Positions 1 through 12,354 of a stretch of 64,000 nucleotides of DNA are shown piece by piece (within the stretch, counting starts at the first letter, position 1; each line of letters opens with the position of its first letter). The position numbers and the translations under genes are program-made. This DNA is from Dromaius novaehollandiae (Eukaryota > Chordata > Aves > Casuariiformes > Dromaiidae): assembly GCF_036370855.1 (NCBI RefSeq), contig NC_088101.1, positions 70,782,559 through 70,846,558 on the forward strand, read 5' to 3'. The notes under the pieces were generated by a model. The model saw only the letters and a list, made by a program, of their open reading frames with translations, was not told where the DNA came from and did not search any database.

Positions 1-1015
1 TTTTTTTTAACTTTGTCATTTTCATACAATAGGCATCTATTCCTATATTTCTCTGGAGGAATGAAGTTCCAAACTACCTAAAAAACAAGAAGCTCAAAGA
101 ACATTATTTTCTTGTTGTGCTTGGCAGCCTATTATTTCCTCTCACTTCCTACTATTAAAGATCAGTATTTCTATTATTAAACTTGATAATTTAGATAAAA
201 TTAAAGTAATGAGAGAAAAACTTCAGAAAGAAATACTTGTATTCAAGTAGTTTTAAATGGAAATATGGAAAAGAACGGGGATTTTAGATCTTAGGAGTAT
301 GGAAAGGCCCCTTGTTGCCTATTTTAGTAGAAGATTGAATTCAAAGGCCTTGCTATTTAATTCCTTTTGTTTTAATGGTAGGAGTGGCTTTTAGTAGGGT
401 GAGAGACTCCTTTTAGCTTCCAGCATCTTGGAGACTTCTTAAGCACACGTAGGGTGTCTGCTTAGCCAAGGGAGACGAGATAAGACCTTAGGGTCCATCA
501 GGCTTATTCTCATTTGGCTGCTATCATTTGTTTGAATAACATAGGCCATTACTCTTTTCCTGAAATTGCTGAAAGATAGTGAATTCATAGATGAGTCAGT
601 AATGTTGATTTGGGAATTGAGGCTCACAATTCAAGAAATAGATCTTGGAGTCATCACTGACAATTTTCTAGAATCATTGGCTTCATGTGCAGCAGCAGCC
701 AGCAAAATGTGAGGCATCATGACATTATATTGACAAGACGGGGCGGGGGGGTGTTTGTCATTTTTGTCATTGTATAAAACCTTGGTGCATCCACATCCTC
801 AGTACTCTGTGCAGCTGGGTTTGCACCTTGCAAAGAACAGAGTGGAGTTAGAGTTGGGCAATGAAGATGATTATAGGGCTGGAGCAGCTCCCTTGCTAAG
901 CAGAACTAAATAAAAAGGCCAGGACTATTCATTTTGGAGAGAAGAATGAAGGTTGACTGAAGTTCTATTTGAGGTGTAGGTGGTGAATTGTGTGATGGGA
1001 GAATACTTATTTTCC

Positions 1016-1260
1016 AGATCTCACAGTACTTGGTCCAGGGCCGCTCACTAACAGGAAATAAATGAAGGAAGGGACTTTTTTCACATAGCAGATTGTGAAT
1101 GTCTGGAGCTGTCACAGGACGTTGTGGAGACAGACTGTGTCAGTGGGTTCAAAAAGGGCTTGGAAAACTTCCCGGCCGACAGGACCAAGGCTGATAGTAA
1201 GGACAGAGTGGGCAGGAGTGTACCCTCTGACATCCCTAACCCCATGATGAGGGGAATGAG
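1016..1260 (+). repeat. Old CR1-like LINE fragment
   Basis: The stretch around 1139-1260 reads like the body of ancient amniote CR1 elements. It has a 'GTGGGTTCAAAAAGGGCTTGGA' type segment near 1143, followed by a degraded 'gacaggaccaaggctgatag' and a 'catccctaaccccatga' stretch. Divergence is high and the borders are approximate. Confidence 0.4.
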
Positions 1261-4200
1261 CTGTGGGTAGTGGCCAGGCTGACGTGCTGTCTCTTACTAG
1301 GAGTGGAGTCTGTCACTGCTGTCTGTCACAGAGCTGGGCTCTGTGAACCATCCCTCTGACCCAGTGAGGCAGTTCATCATGTGTGTCTGTCCATCTCCAT
1401 AACACTCCAGAGTATTAATAGTGGATTCCTACATTAGCCTCATGTTTTTGTATAGGTCAAATTGTGATGCAGTACTGCACTGCCAGAACTGCGGGAGACG
1501 TAGACTAAACGTTTAAGCCAGAGGTGGCAATGGCTGTGGGCTTTCTCCTTTGCACAGGTGGGTGGGCTGGATGTTAAATGGAGAGATGTGGTGCTTTGCT
1601 TTTCCCTGCCCCACAGTGTAGCATCCAGCATGCTGATATTGAAATACCCTCTATGAGAGACAAGATGCAAGCTATTCAGATATTTTCTTTCCCTGCTCCT
1701 CCTTTTTGTCCACTTCTTCCTATACACACATGCACACTCTGAGATGAGTCAACAACTTTGTAAGCCAGAATGTGCTGCTTATACAGAGCAATGATAATAG
1801 TACATACTAAGAGAGTGCAGAAACACACAATTTAACTCCCTGAATTCTATTTTTTACAAGTATTATTTTTGATCTAAAGAAAAGGAACAGTCTCATTTCC
1901 AAAATAAATATATATTTAATTCTGTCCTGAGAAACAATATGATCCAGTTACTTTACCCTCTGAAATATGAAATCTCTTTAATTTTAAACAGCTGATCAGG
2001 AAATGTTTCTGCAGTAAATATGTTACCAGCAGTCCCAGGGTAGTTAGAAGACTACAACAGTGTAATTAAAAAAGAGAAGAAAAGCATCTGAAATTTCAGG
2101 AAACATCAGTATTTTTTTAAACACTGTTTCTTTGTATGATGAACTGAAGCACATTTTCTTTTTCACTGGTCTTTTAACCCTATTGGACTGTCTTCAAAGC
2201 CACTAGTAAAAGCAGATATATTGACTATGCCATGGCTGAAATTCAAGTGTCATGTTACCGAAGCACCTGTGTCTGACTTCCAAAATCACTCAAACTAATG
2301 CACTCAAACTAATTAACTGAGTTAGTCTCAAGTAAATAAAAAACAGATAACTGCTGTAATTGTAAACAGATGGCTTCAGAATGGGCAATTTCTAAACATT
2401 TTTAGAGGCTGTCATATAAGACTAATAAGTGCCTATTGCCTAGAAAGTCACAGGGAGTTCCAGCCTCTTACCAGTACAAGCCCTGGAAGCCGCGAGCACT
2501 AGGAGGATGCAGAGAGATGATACTGAGCAGCCCGATTCCTAGCGCTACCAAAGTACGTTACATCACTTCTAGTAGCATCATGCTGTAACCAGCAGTCCTC
2601 CTCTTCCTGGTGGAAGGATTGTTATACAAAGCATTTCTTTCTTTTACTAGGCATGCTTAATGTACAGTGCACCTTTTATACAGGGAACAGCATAAAATTT
2701 AGAATAGAATCTACTGATGGAGCTAGCTAGGGAAATTCAACTACTTCTATGTTAATTATACACTTTAATGACATTACTTACTTTAAAAACTATTTAAATA
2801 CAGGATTTTTCACAGCTTTAGGAAATACCTTTTACTACATCAATAGCTAGAATATAAATCACTACTGCTGAAGGAGAAACAAAAGTGGGATGAAAAACTG
2901 GCCTTGTTGGTTAAATATATTACTGCAGATCTCTAACCTTATTCCTTCCCACTTCATTCGTGTCACAGTAAAAGTTCCTAAAATACTTAAACTTTTTAGG
3001 TTGATGTTACCCATACTGGGGAAGTGAAAAAGATGTTAATTTAACTTCTTCCTACCCTTGATTTTTTTGCCTTCTGGGGCAAGGGGATGGTTAGCATAAC
3101 AATTACCAGCATATATTCTGGCTCTAGTTTTGCAAAGTCACTCCTGCTTCTTACACCTTATACATAAATTTGTACAAAAACTAAAATCTAAAGCATACAA
3201 TAATCCTGGACCATGGTGTCAGTCTGATCAGTTTGTCTTATGCTTTCAAATTGTTGCTTTCAGTCGTTGATTAAGAACAGCTAGTCTGTCATCATAGCTT
3301 TCTCCCGGAGTTTGGTTTCTCAGTCAGACACGACTGCATAAAAGCATAAACAATTCCTAGCCTCCAGCGAAATAGAAACAGTTAGCTCACAGGAGCACAC
3401 AGTCAGCTTTGCCACTTCTCAGTCAATGGCATGTGAAAACACTTCCTAAGACACAGACGCTTAACTGCTTCAAAGCAATTTAAGATTTACTGGGTAACAC
3501 ACATACTCGGAATGAAACGTGTGCGGTTTGTTTGAGGGACAGAATGGGACGTAGCCCCATTGAATGGACTAATGCTTTAAGACCAGAGTGTTGTTGCCAG
3601 GCAGTGACTCGCAGTTACTTTGGGCTTTTATGTCTCTGTAACATAAGCAAAGCATTTGGCATAGCTGTAGGTGTTGCGAGCATTACTTGATAAAGACTAT
3701 GGCAGTTCCTTGGAGAGGGAAATGATTATAGAGGCCTATTTGTATATTGTGGTCTGACAATATTATAGCACTTTGCATTTTGATGTGTAGTCCAAGCTAA
3801 CAATAAGGAATTCTCTTCAGAATTACACCAAATCCTAGTATGCAGTCTGTTATTGCTAATAGTGTTGGTTGGAGAATGGGCATACCTACTTAGTACATTT
3901 TCTAGTTTATATATGAAAGTAACATGCCAAATCTTGCGAGAAGCCTGAACCTTGAGCTTTTTCTGTCTAACACTTGCCCCACATTATTCAAGGTTTGCAC
4001 ATCTACTGCTCTAAGAAAATAGAAAGATTGTTCTTTAAAGTCACTCTGCATACGCTCTTCATAGTTTGTAACTTCTTGTAGTCTAGACTCCCAAGACCTT
4101 ATGTTCCTTATAGATCACAGAAAAAGAAAAAGCACACAGGCACTACCACTTCACTTAGCAATGGACAGAAATAGTCCGGAGGGGAACAAACCACTTGAAA

Positions 4201-5810
4201 AAGATTTCAACTTTCCTTACAGCAAGTGAGAGCACAGGTTCACATCTGAAGAGGTTACAAATCAAAGATATTAACCTTGCTCACTAAAGTCTTCTCTCTG
4301 TGCCGCCTAAACCTGCACTCAGTGTAATCACGTTTCCTACAACAAGGAAAAGACCAGAACAACACAGAAAGACTAAAAATCAGGAAAAGCAATAAAGGAA
4401 AGGGCGTGAAGACAAAGGACAGAAGCAGAAGAATGAGGTCACAAGGAAACACAGGTTAGGGGGAGGGAGCATTAGGGAGTATCCCAATTATTGAAGGTTA
4501 GGAGCTACGGTTAGTAAATGAGAAGTGTCCAGCTTGTTTCACTAAAATGTTAAAAAAAGCACTTATCATTCTAGATAGCATGCATAAAAATTTAAAAGCA
4601 TAAAAATCATGCTGCTAACAATACATGAAAAATACTGATGAACTGTTGCTTTAACTGTTAGGCAAGTTGTTTTTCCCTGTTGCTGTGAAGTAGGAAAAAG
4701 TTCAATCAAAATCGATCAATAGTATTTGAGCAATACAAAGTAATCCTGTTCTAGGTCATAGGCTTACAACTTCCTCAAGTAATTAGATGTCCTCAATTAG
4801 ACTGTTTACCCACATTATAAGCACTTTTGCATAGGTCTTCATACATGCAACAAGATTAATTAATAGCATACAGTTTAATAATTAAAGTTAACATTATACT
4901 TGAGCAGACTCCATCCTTGATAATTTGTGCTTAGGCCATGTGGCAGATTTGTTTTCCTGAAATTCAGCAAGTAAAAGCCATTAAGATAGTCACACTGCTT
5001 AAAGACCCCTTTAATAGCAGAAACTTTGTGTACAGCTATTTTATAGCACAAACATCACTCGCTGCCCTTAACTGCAATATGCTGTTTTATTTTTAGTATG
5101 CATAATTAGAAATATTTCCAAACTGTATCATTCTTGCAGCTCTTGAAACCTTTGAAAAGGATGTTGAGAGACTGTGAATTGCAGGTAGGACAGCTGTAGA
5201 TGTCTGCACATGGTAGGCAGTAAGAAAGAGATTAGAGATAAATAGGTTTGAAATAATTTGTAAGTGATAAGATAGTATTCCAAACTCTTCCTTTTTGTCT
5301 TATAAGTGTGTAAAATTACGTGCTTTATTTGGCAATGAGAAGTGTGACTCAGTTCCCATTTATGTCCCAGTTTGCTTAGTGATCCCCATATGGGCTGATT
5401 TCTTTTCCTTCCTGTAATACTTATTTTCCTAGATTTAAAACAAAGTAAAAACTGTCTATATATTAGTCCTTTTATGGCTTTATTAATTTAACAATAAGTT
5501 GGGTAGAGGTTCTTCCTTCATTCCTGCTCTGGGGTTTACTATAATCAATTCCTATCATTTGGGCGTGATTTAGACCAGTCTGCAGCACACTAGCGTTCCC
5601 GTGTGAACAGTGCTAGCAGGAGGCAGACCTATACCAGCAGCCGGCACAAGTTAACAGGACTCTAGCTACTCCTGCACATGAACAAGCCCCCTCTACCTTT
5701 ACACTGCAGCCAGGTCCTGATCTCAGCTGGTGTTTCGGGAACGTACTGCAATGAGAAATCAATATACATGAGCTACCACCACCTCATCTTGCCTCTTATC
5801 AGTATGCTTG

Positions 5811-5838
5811 GGGGGGGGGGGGGAGGGGCAGGGGAGAG
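5811..5838 (+). repeat. Poly-G / G-rich tract
   Basis: A run of about 13 G followed by AGGGGCAGGGG lies about 70-95 bp upstream of the candidate acceptor at 5907. G-runs next to splice sites can act as intronic splicing enhancers, and the homopolymer is prone to length variation. Confidence 0.7.
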
Positions 5839-5907
5839 AAAAAAAAATAGGGTACTAAAATGCTTCCCATTCTTCTCCCTTACCCACCCCCACTTCTTTT
5901 CTTACAG

Positions 5908-6091
5908 CACGCTACAAGTGAAAGTCTCGGAGCCGCAGAATTCAGTAGACTTGAACACAGAAAATGAACATTTGAAGTCCATAAAGATGTGCCTTAATCA
6001 GCCCACTGAGTGGAATCTGAGTTTTGCAGCAGCCTCCCTTGCCAGCTGTAAAGTTTTTAACCAAAATCTCAAAACTGATGAGAACAAATAG
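5908..6091 (+). CDS. Candidate terminal coding exon, possibly LCORL 3' exon
   Basis: A long C/T-rich tract (about 5868-5904) ends in TTACAG at 5902-5907, a strong acceptor. Behind it is an open frame of 60 full codons. It starts in phase 2, so the first base C completes a split codon. It opens with TLQVKVSEPQNSVDLNTENE and ends ...NQNLKTDENK with TAG at 6089-6091. The peptide is polar with a short alanine/serine patch and no domain I recognise. An AT-rich, 3'UTR-like stretch follows, with ATTAAA at 6783 and AATAAA at 6988. In mammals LCORL lies tail-to-tail with NCAPG, and this strand and position fit that arrangement. I cannot match the peptide to a remembered LCORL isoform, so it could be an alternative LCORL last exon, another transcript or a chance frame. 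The upstream exon would lie outside or undetected. Confidence 0.45.
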
Positions 6092-7010
6092 ATTGCAGCT
6101 GTTCTTGCACTATTATTTTGTACATTGTTCTTGATTTTTTTTCTGCTGAATAATGAGCATTTATTACATTGATCTTGAAATGATCTTGTGTGATTTGGCT
6201 TTATATTACTACTAGCATTATTCATTTTGATGTACTTTCTCTTTTTTTAAAACAGGAAGTTTCACATCTGACCATCATGAAAGTTTTGCAGTACAAATTT
6301 GTATCAGAATCAGATATTCCCCTTTACTAGTATTGTGATTTTTCTATGCTCTTTAAGTTTATTACTTCCCAGTTTTATTTTTGTGCACGAAAATTTTAAT
6401 ATATTATGTAATTTGTGACATAGGTCACCATGTAAAGATTTATGGTAATAACAATTCAAACAAATCTGTAACAGGTGGAGATTGACTACCTCGAAGCAAA
6501 GCAGTAAAAAGAGAAGGTAAATTATCTAAGGAGATCTCCTTCATAAACAGTTTGAAACATATTGAACAACCATTTATTTCTGCAGTATGCTATCATCTTC
6601 ATTTATCTTGAGAACTTTTGTGTGCCAGTGTTTAATGACTATAATGTCTAAATGAAAGGCCAACTCTACAGGAGAATCTCTTGAAAGACTGTCATTCAAC
6701 AGATCTGCATCTGCACTTTTTGAGGTTTCTGCTAAATGGTCTTTCTTCCCCTTTTGTTTTTATAAATTTATGCCTGCCACCAATTAAAATGGATGTAAAT
6801 GCTCTTCCTATTTCATTTTTTTCTTGTACTTTGGAAATTTAATGTAAACATCAAAATTATAAAATCTACTCAGAAAAAGTATGGTTGTAGTTGACTACGT
6901 CGTAGACATTTCAAGTTCTAAATCAGCTTTAGCAAGGTTAATGTACTTCATTCATCAAAACTATTATAGCTATAACAAAAATGTTAGAATAAAACTGTAC
7001 TATATATTTC
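6092..7010 (+). other. 3'UTR-like sequence after candidate exon
   Basis: AT-rich sequence with T-runs, without open frames, follows the TAG at 6089-6091. A variant poly(A) signal ATTAAA lies at 6783-6788 and a canonical AATAAA at 6988-6993. These fit a 3'UTR of about 0.7-0.9 kb. Transcription is not shown by sequence alone. Confidence 0.4.
6988..6993 (+). terminator. AATAAA polyadenylation signal (candidate)
   Basis: Canonical hexamer about 900 nt beyond the candidate stop codon on the same strand, followed by T-rich sequence. An upstream variant ATTAAA is at 6783. Confidence 0.4.
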
Positions 7011-7412
7011 TCTTTTCTGGAGTCATACATTCAACAGCTAGTGTAGAGATTCCTTAATTCTCTAAATTGTATATCCTTTACTTGCCAAGAGCCAATTTTC
7101 CAGCAGAAAATTTCCTTGGAAGACATTATATTCTATATAACAAGAGGTTTGGGTAGTCACTTAAAATTACTGTCTTATTTAACAAAATGAAGTTGCGATT
7201 CCTCTTTCTAAAAGTTTGTTAGTTTCAGAAAGAATCCAGTAATTAAAGATTCCTGTGAATTCAGGGAAGGCTGACAAGGTCCCACAAGGCCCCCATGAGG
7301 CCTATGTCCTTGTCCATATGGCTTATGGAGGAGATGCCATGAGGGTTTTCTCCATGTCAAACAAAGACTGAGTACATAGCACAGCTTTTTCATTACTGGG
7401 GTGTCTTACCTC

Positions 7413-7435
7413 AAAAAAAAAAAAAAAAAAAAAAA
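7413..7435 (+). repeat. A23 homopolymer flanked by near-identical 12-mers
   Basis: Twenty-three A residues are flanked by GGTGTCTTACCT on the left (7400-7411) and GGTGTCTCACCT on the right (7441-7452). See findings. Confidence 0.8.
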
Positions 7436-7837
7436 GGTGAGGTGTCTCACCTGTATTGTTGGCACATCACTCACCATTCATCTTTCAGTAGTGACCAGCC
7501 AAAGGAGACTCTAACAAAAAGAAAACATGGAGTTTGTTGTCTGAAGAGAGCTTGATTAGGCAACAAACAACAACAATCCTAAAGCTGATGTTAAGAAACA
7601 AAGATTACTGGGGAATAAATAAATGTTGGTAGGTCATTATATGTTTGCAAAAGACCGCTGCTAATTAATAATTCTTTAATATGGAAGCAAGTTCTCTAAT
7701 CCAGGTCCAGTTTGGCTCTTGCACTCAAGACATTCCACCTAACTCAGTCCCATTGCTACGCCCCAAAAATACTTGTAAGAAGGTAGAGAAGAAAAACACC
7801 ACAAAAGCCTGTATGTATCAAGACAGTGCCCTCCAAA

Positions 7838-7987
7838 AAAACAAAACAAAACAAACAAACAAACAAAAAACACACAAACAAAACAGCATCCAAAAATACC
7901 AAAGGCAATACCTTCTTGTGTTTAGCCAGGAAAGAGAGAGAGAGAGAGCAAGAGCGCGCGAGAGCGAGCGAGAGCGCGCGCAAAAAA
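7838..7987 (+). repeat. Low-complexity AAAC and GA/GC-rich tracts
   Basis: Consecutive AAAAC/AAAC repeats, then a (GA)n run grading into GAGCGCGCGAGAGCGAGC type sequence. The CGCG-rich part is unusual in the surrounding AT-rich DNA. Confidence 0.8.
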
Positions 7988-8551
7988 AGTGAGAGCAAGC
8001 GCCAGAGGGCATGCAAGTGAAGGAGAGCATGCAAGAACACATAGTAATTGGTTCAGAGGGACCAAGACACTGTGGTCTTTCATGCCAATTGGAATATTTT
8101 GGGGATAAAATTTGATGCCTTAATTCAGCGGGCAGGAAGTTAGGTACCCCAACTCTACAGAATTAAAGTAAATCAAAAATCAGTAACATTATTTTAGCTA
8201 TAAATAGTAATGCAAACTAACTCTTTCACTGCCAGGTAGCAAGCTAGATTTGCCTGGATTTGGCTCCCTATCTCCTTTGAATGCATCCAATTAAAATTGT
8301 ATGGGACTCTCTCAGAAATCCAGCTGCCTATATTTTTAACCTTGATTATTGCCAATAATCCACTTTGTTGCATTTTTTCACATACATCCAATCATGCTAC
8401 CATGTAATTTAGCAGCCATCTCTTCTCAAAAGAAGTAATTTTGCAAGAGTATACCCTGTGTTTTCCCTTGCACTGAAAACCCTTCACTTAGGCTAGAGGG
8501 CAGAGAAGAGTTGGAAATCACCCATCAGTTCCTGGTCAAACTTCCAGTGTG

Positions 8552-9040
8552 AAACAGGATCACAGGATAACTCAGGTTGGAAGGGACCTCCAGAGAACTG
8601 TAGCCCAACATACTTCCTAAAGTAAGGCCAGATTTGAGGTCAGACCAGGTTGCTCAGGGCTTGGACCAGCTGAGTCTTGAAAACTTATGTCAGAGACTTC
8701 GCAACCTCTCTGGGCAACCCGTTCTGCTGCTTGCTTCTCCTTATATCCAATCTGACCCCCTGTTGTTTCAGCTTATGCCTTTCATCCTCCCACCTTGTGC
8801 CACTGAGAGGAGCCTGGCTCCATCTTCTCAAACACTTTCTTGTAGGAACCAGGAACTGTGGTTGGGTGCCCTGGTAGCCACCTCTTCTTCAGATGGAACG
8901 AGCCCCACTCCCCCAGCCTTGTGTTAAAGGGAAGCGCTCCAGACCCCAACCAGCTGGCAGCCTTCCAGTGAACTTGCTCCAGTTTGTCTGTGTTTTTCTT
9001 GTGCTAACAGATACCAGTGAAGCCATATCCACAGCAGAGA
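8552..9040 (-). repeat. CR1 LINE 3' fragment, degraded
   Basis: Reads in the reverse complement orientation of CR1. It starts with 'atcacaggataactcaggttggaagggacc', passes 'caacctctctgggcaacccgttctgctgct' and 'gaggagcctggctccatcttctc', and ends near 'ccagtttgtctgtgtttttcttg'. This is the classic order of the avian CR1 3' region. Several substitutions and indels mark it as an older copy. The open frames inside it are repeat-derived. Confidence 0.8.
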
Positions 9041-10769
9041 CATGCACTGATTAACACAGGTGACTGATATGGGGCACCTGATCATTCAGTACAATAGCAC
9101 GCCCAAAGAGATCCCAGGGAGACAACCTGCAGCGTGGCCAGGCATGACAGGGAAGCAAGGCAAAACTCAAAAGTCTCCAGCTTATTTGGAACAGCATTTC
9201 CAGAGAAGCCTTTTAAAATTGTTATTATTCCTCATTTTGGAAACTCATTTTGACCAAAAGAACAAAGGGAACTACCAGCAGTTTTTGAAAGCCTAGTAAT
9301 GGCAGAAGAGAAACACACTCATTCTTTTCCTGGAGAGAGGAGAGAAAAAGACAGAAAACTTGTAACTAAATAATAAAAAAAATCTAAACTTTACAGCACA
9401 GGGGAAGGTCTGATTGATAGACAGCTGGGAAAAACTGAAGGATATACGTCACCCTTGTGAATGCTGCCTGAGCATAGTTCAAGGGGACAGGCAATGACTC
9501 TGATCTCAAGTGGTTGCACATCCACAAATTCACACTAGGAATACAAACTAGAATAAGTATTTGAAGGAGAAAAATTAACAAAGGAGGGAGCTCAAAGCTT
9601 AAAAATTCTGTTTAAAATCATGAATAAAAACCACTTAATCACAAAGTTATATAAGCTTCTAAATAGCAAATATTACAGCACAAAGAATGCATCATGGCAT
9701 TTCAGGGTCTGAAAGATTTCCGGCAAAAACTGAAAGGATGAAAAGCAGCATGATCCTGTCTCCATTTTCTATATGCAAATTTGAAAACAGCATATCACTT
9801 GGGGCATGGCACGTTGGGAACACCTCTTATTCACTAAGCCATCTCTGAGAATTACTGAAGATTTCTTGCAGTATATTAATTTATTTTAAATGGAAGTTCC
9901 CTAGAGAGCTGCATTCAACATGATTAGGTAACATGTCCACGTCAAGTAATCAACATGAGTTTTCTCTGACTGCCTTGGAAATTATACGAATGGTAACAAG
10001 AAGGACATAACTGATAGAGCGGTTTCCAAACCAAAGACTGTCTCAAATTTCCCAGAGTGAATCTGCACAGCCAACTAGAGTTCACTTTAGTCTTCCATTG
10101 TGTATGTAAAATTCATGACTATTCTTGAGTATAACATTAGAAAAAGGTTTGTGATCTTCAAAGCTATAAAGAAATCACAAGTATATGCCACTTTACAACA
10201 GCACTACACAGACCGTAAAGTATTTTATTTTCTGCTCTTTCTGTCCCTAAGTATTCCTTCCCTTATTGGATCTTCTTTTGTACCACAAATAATTTTACGT
10301 GCTTTTCTGAAAGCACTAGAGTGATTTCTTGTAACAAGGTCAAGGTCAGTGGCTGGCTTCCCATCTTAGATTTACAGAGTTAGTAACTTACAGTTTCACT
10401 GTTTTGACATTTACTTAAAATAAAGCAGACACATACATACATGTGTAGGAAGCATAATGCACAATTCAGACCAATTCTATTTTACATTAACATAAACCAT
10501 AAAACCTCCCTTGACAGTCACCAGAGATGCAGGCCAATAAATAGAGAAAGTAAGTGCATTAAAGGCAGGTACATTCAAAAGTGTTGCAGTCAAGAGCACT
10601 CACTCCATGTCAAATATTATCTTTGAATGATGTTAAAAAAAAAAAAAAAAAAAGAAAAACACTTTAAATATGTAACTCTCAATAAACAGAAGTATTAAAT
10701 ACCTACCACCAATAACAATCCTCATTTGAGGATAAAAAAAAAATTAAACAAGAAAATAGAGTTTTTTCA
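9041..10769. other. Intergenic between NCAPG 3' end and CR1
   Basis: No gene recognised. AT-rich sequence with an A-run near 10634-10651. The NCAPG transcript probably ends just above this stretch. Confidence 0.5.
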
Positions 10770-10772
10770 GGT

Positions 10773-10798
10773 TTTATTCTGAGAATAAGATTTTTATT
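10773..10798 (-). terminator. NCAPG: NCAPG polyadenylation signals
   Basis: Read on the minus strand, AATAAA occurs at 10793-10798 and again at 10773-10778, about 190 and 210 nt after the NCAPG stop. T-rich sequence follows. They imply a short 3'UTR of roughly 220-240 nt. Confidence 0.65.
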
Positions 10799-10984
10799 AC
10801 ATGAATGATGCACTTAATTTGGGAAAAATTATCAAAAGTCTATTAAAAAAATAAAAGAGTTCCTAGAAAAATCTGCAGTTTTAAATGATCATAATCATAG
10901 AAGTTAAATTGACTAACAACAAAACAAAGCTTATTTTTCAAGTCTGCTACTAACTACTTTAGGACACTTTCTCTACTTTTGTCT

Positions 10985-11111
10985 TCATGTATGTGCTTCT
11001 CTATTCAGAAGGCTTGAAAGATTCATTCTTGTTTTTTCAAGTGCTGCTGTTTTTGCTCGTCTTGAAGGCCTTGAACTTGACATCGGGACTGGTTCTGGAA
11101 TTTCATCACCA
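10985..11111 (-). CDS. NCAPG: NCAPG coding exon 21 with stop
   Basis: Residues 995-1036 and TGA (10985-10987): [37 protein letters not shown], then REAHT. Human ends at the same helix with a different short tail. Acceptor ATATTTCAG. Confidence 0.93.
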
Positions 11112-12317
11112 CTGAAATATAAAATATTTTAAATTAAGGCCAAAAAAGACTGTAAGAAAATTGAAAAGTATTTATATTAACAAGCTTAAAACCATGTATA
11201 ATAAAAACAGGGTCTTAAAAAGGAAAAATACTTCTTACTAGTTATATACTTCATATTTTAGAGAATAATATACTTATGTTTAAGTGATACAGCAGTATCA
11301 GAAAAGATAATCAAGTGTTTGTAGTTGCAAAATATGCAAAAAACCCCAAAAGATTAGGTGGAGAGTGGATCAAAGTGAATACACTGAATAAGTGAACTGG
11401 AAAGGTTGACCCTGATCAACCTAAGGTCCATGGGTTACCTGCATGAGAAAGCGAGCACAACTGAAAATTTTAAAGATAATGGCTTTTTAACAGTTATGGA
11501 CTATGTGATCTGAAGGGAAGGAATGTATTGTGTTTATTCATTTATCACTCATTCCTAGAAGCTTATCAATTAAGTGTTGAAAAAACGAGCAAAAAAACAG
11601 CAGCCAAATGTGAAAAATATCAGATTCTTTCACACTACAGTTATTAAATCAAAAAGTGGAAAAAGTGAATGGAAGAAAAGTAACGCAAGTCAGAAACCCA
11701 ACTCTAAGTTGAATAGAACATAAACTCTATGTACCAAACATATGCAAAAAATGAATTACTTGCTCTTAGGCAATGATAAGAAAATGTGAAGTTGTCAAAC
11801 CCGCCATTATCGTTCGCTGTCAGTTCAAATAAATATTTTTTCTTAAATATTTATCTCTGTATTAGGAATAGAGGATAAAAATGCAAGTTTGGGGGAGGAA
11901 AAACATGTGAATTAAATTCTCTTGCTAGAATTGACATCATACTTGCAATGGTGGAGAAGGAGGGATTTACCTTTCACTGGCAGATGTTACAGTTCTGTGA
12001 TTTTTTCTTCTGCTCACAGACCTAGCTTCTGCTGCTACTTTTCGCTGTCCTAGGTATAAGCAAAAGTCAGTTTTTATATCATGGAACTATTTCTTTTGTT
12101 AAAACAGTTTTGCATCTTAAAACTTTATTGAAGAAATATTATTTTGTTCTGATGTTTCATTTAAACACACAATATGTAGTCACCATATCAGATAGAATTT
12201 TTTAAACAGAAAGAAAAATACCCACAATCTACTTGTATTCACATAAAATGAACACCTCTACATTACTGTAAATTACTTGAAATTGTCTTGAAAACCTGTA
12301 GCCAGAGGGGTTTTTCT

Positions 12318-12354
<37 letters not shown>

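Larger units (their letters stand above)
1..5907. other. Non-coding stretch, possible LCORL intron
   Basis: No convincing coding exon was found in this 5.9 kb. The open frames are short, lack paired splice sites and match nothing I know. The stretch is AT-rich with a few repeat relics, such as the CR1-like piece near 1016-1260. If the exon at 5908 belongs to LCORL on the + strand, this is that gene's last intron. That is inferred from position only. Confidence 0.4.
7011..8551. other. Intergenic, simple-repeat rich
   Basis: No coding signal. It holds a 23-A run (7413-7435), an A/C-rich AAAC/AAAAC tract near 7838-7885 and a GA/GC tract near 7932-7982. Open frames here are products of these low-complexity tracts. 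Confidence 0.6.

Noticed and set aside
5678-5907. Extending the 5908 exon leftwards to the ATG at 5678 as a single-exon gene
   Set aside because: The leftward part contains a poly-G run and the polypyrimidine tract of a good acceptor, so it reads as intron.
8634-8927. 97-codon + strand frame
   Set aside because: Reverse-complement translation of the CR1 copy at 8552-9040.
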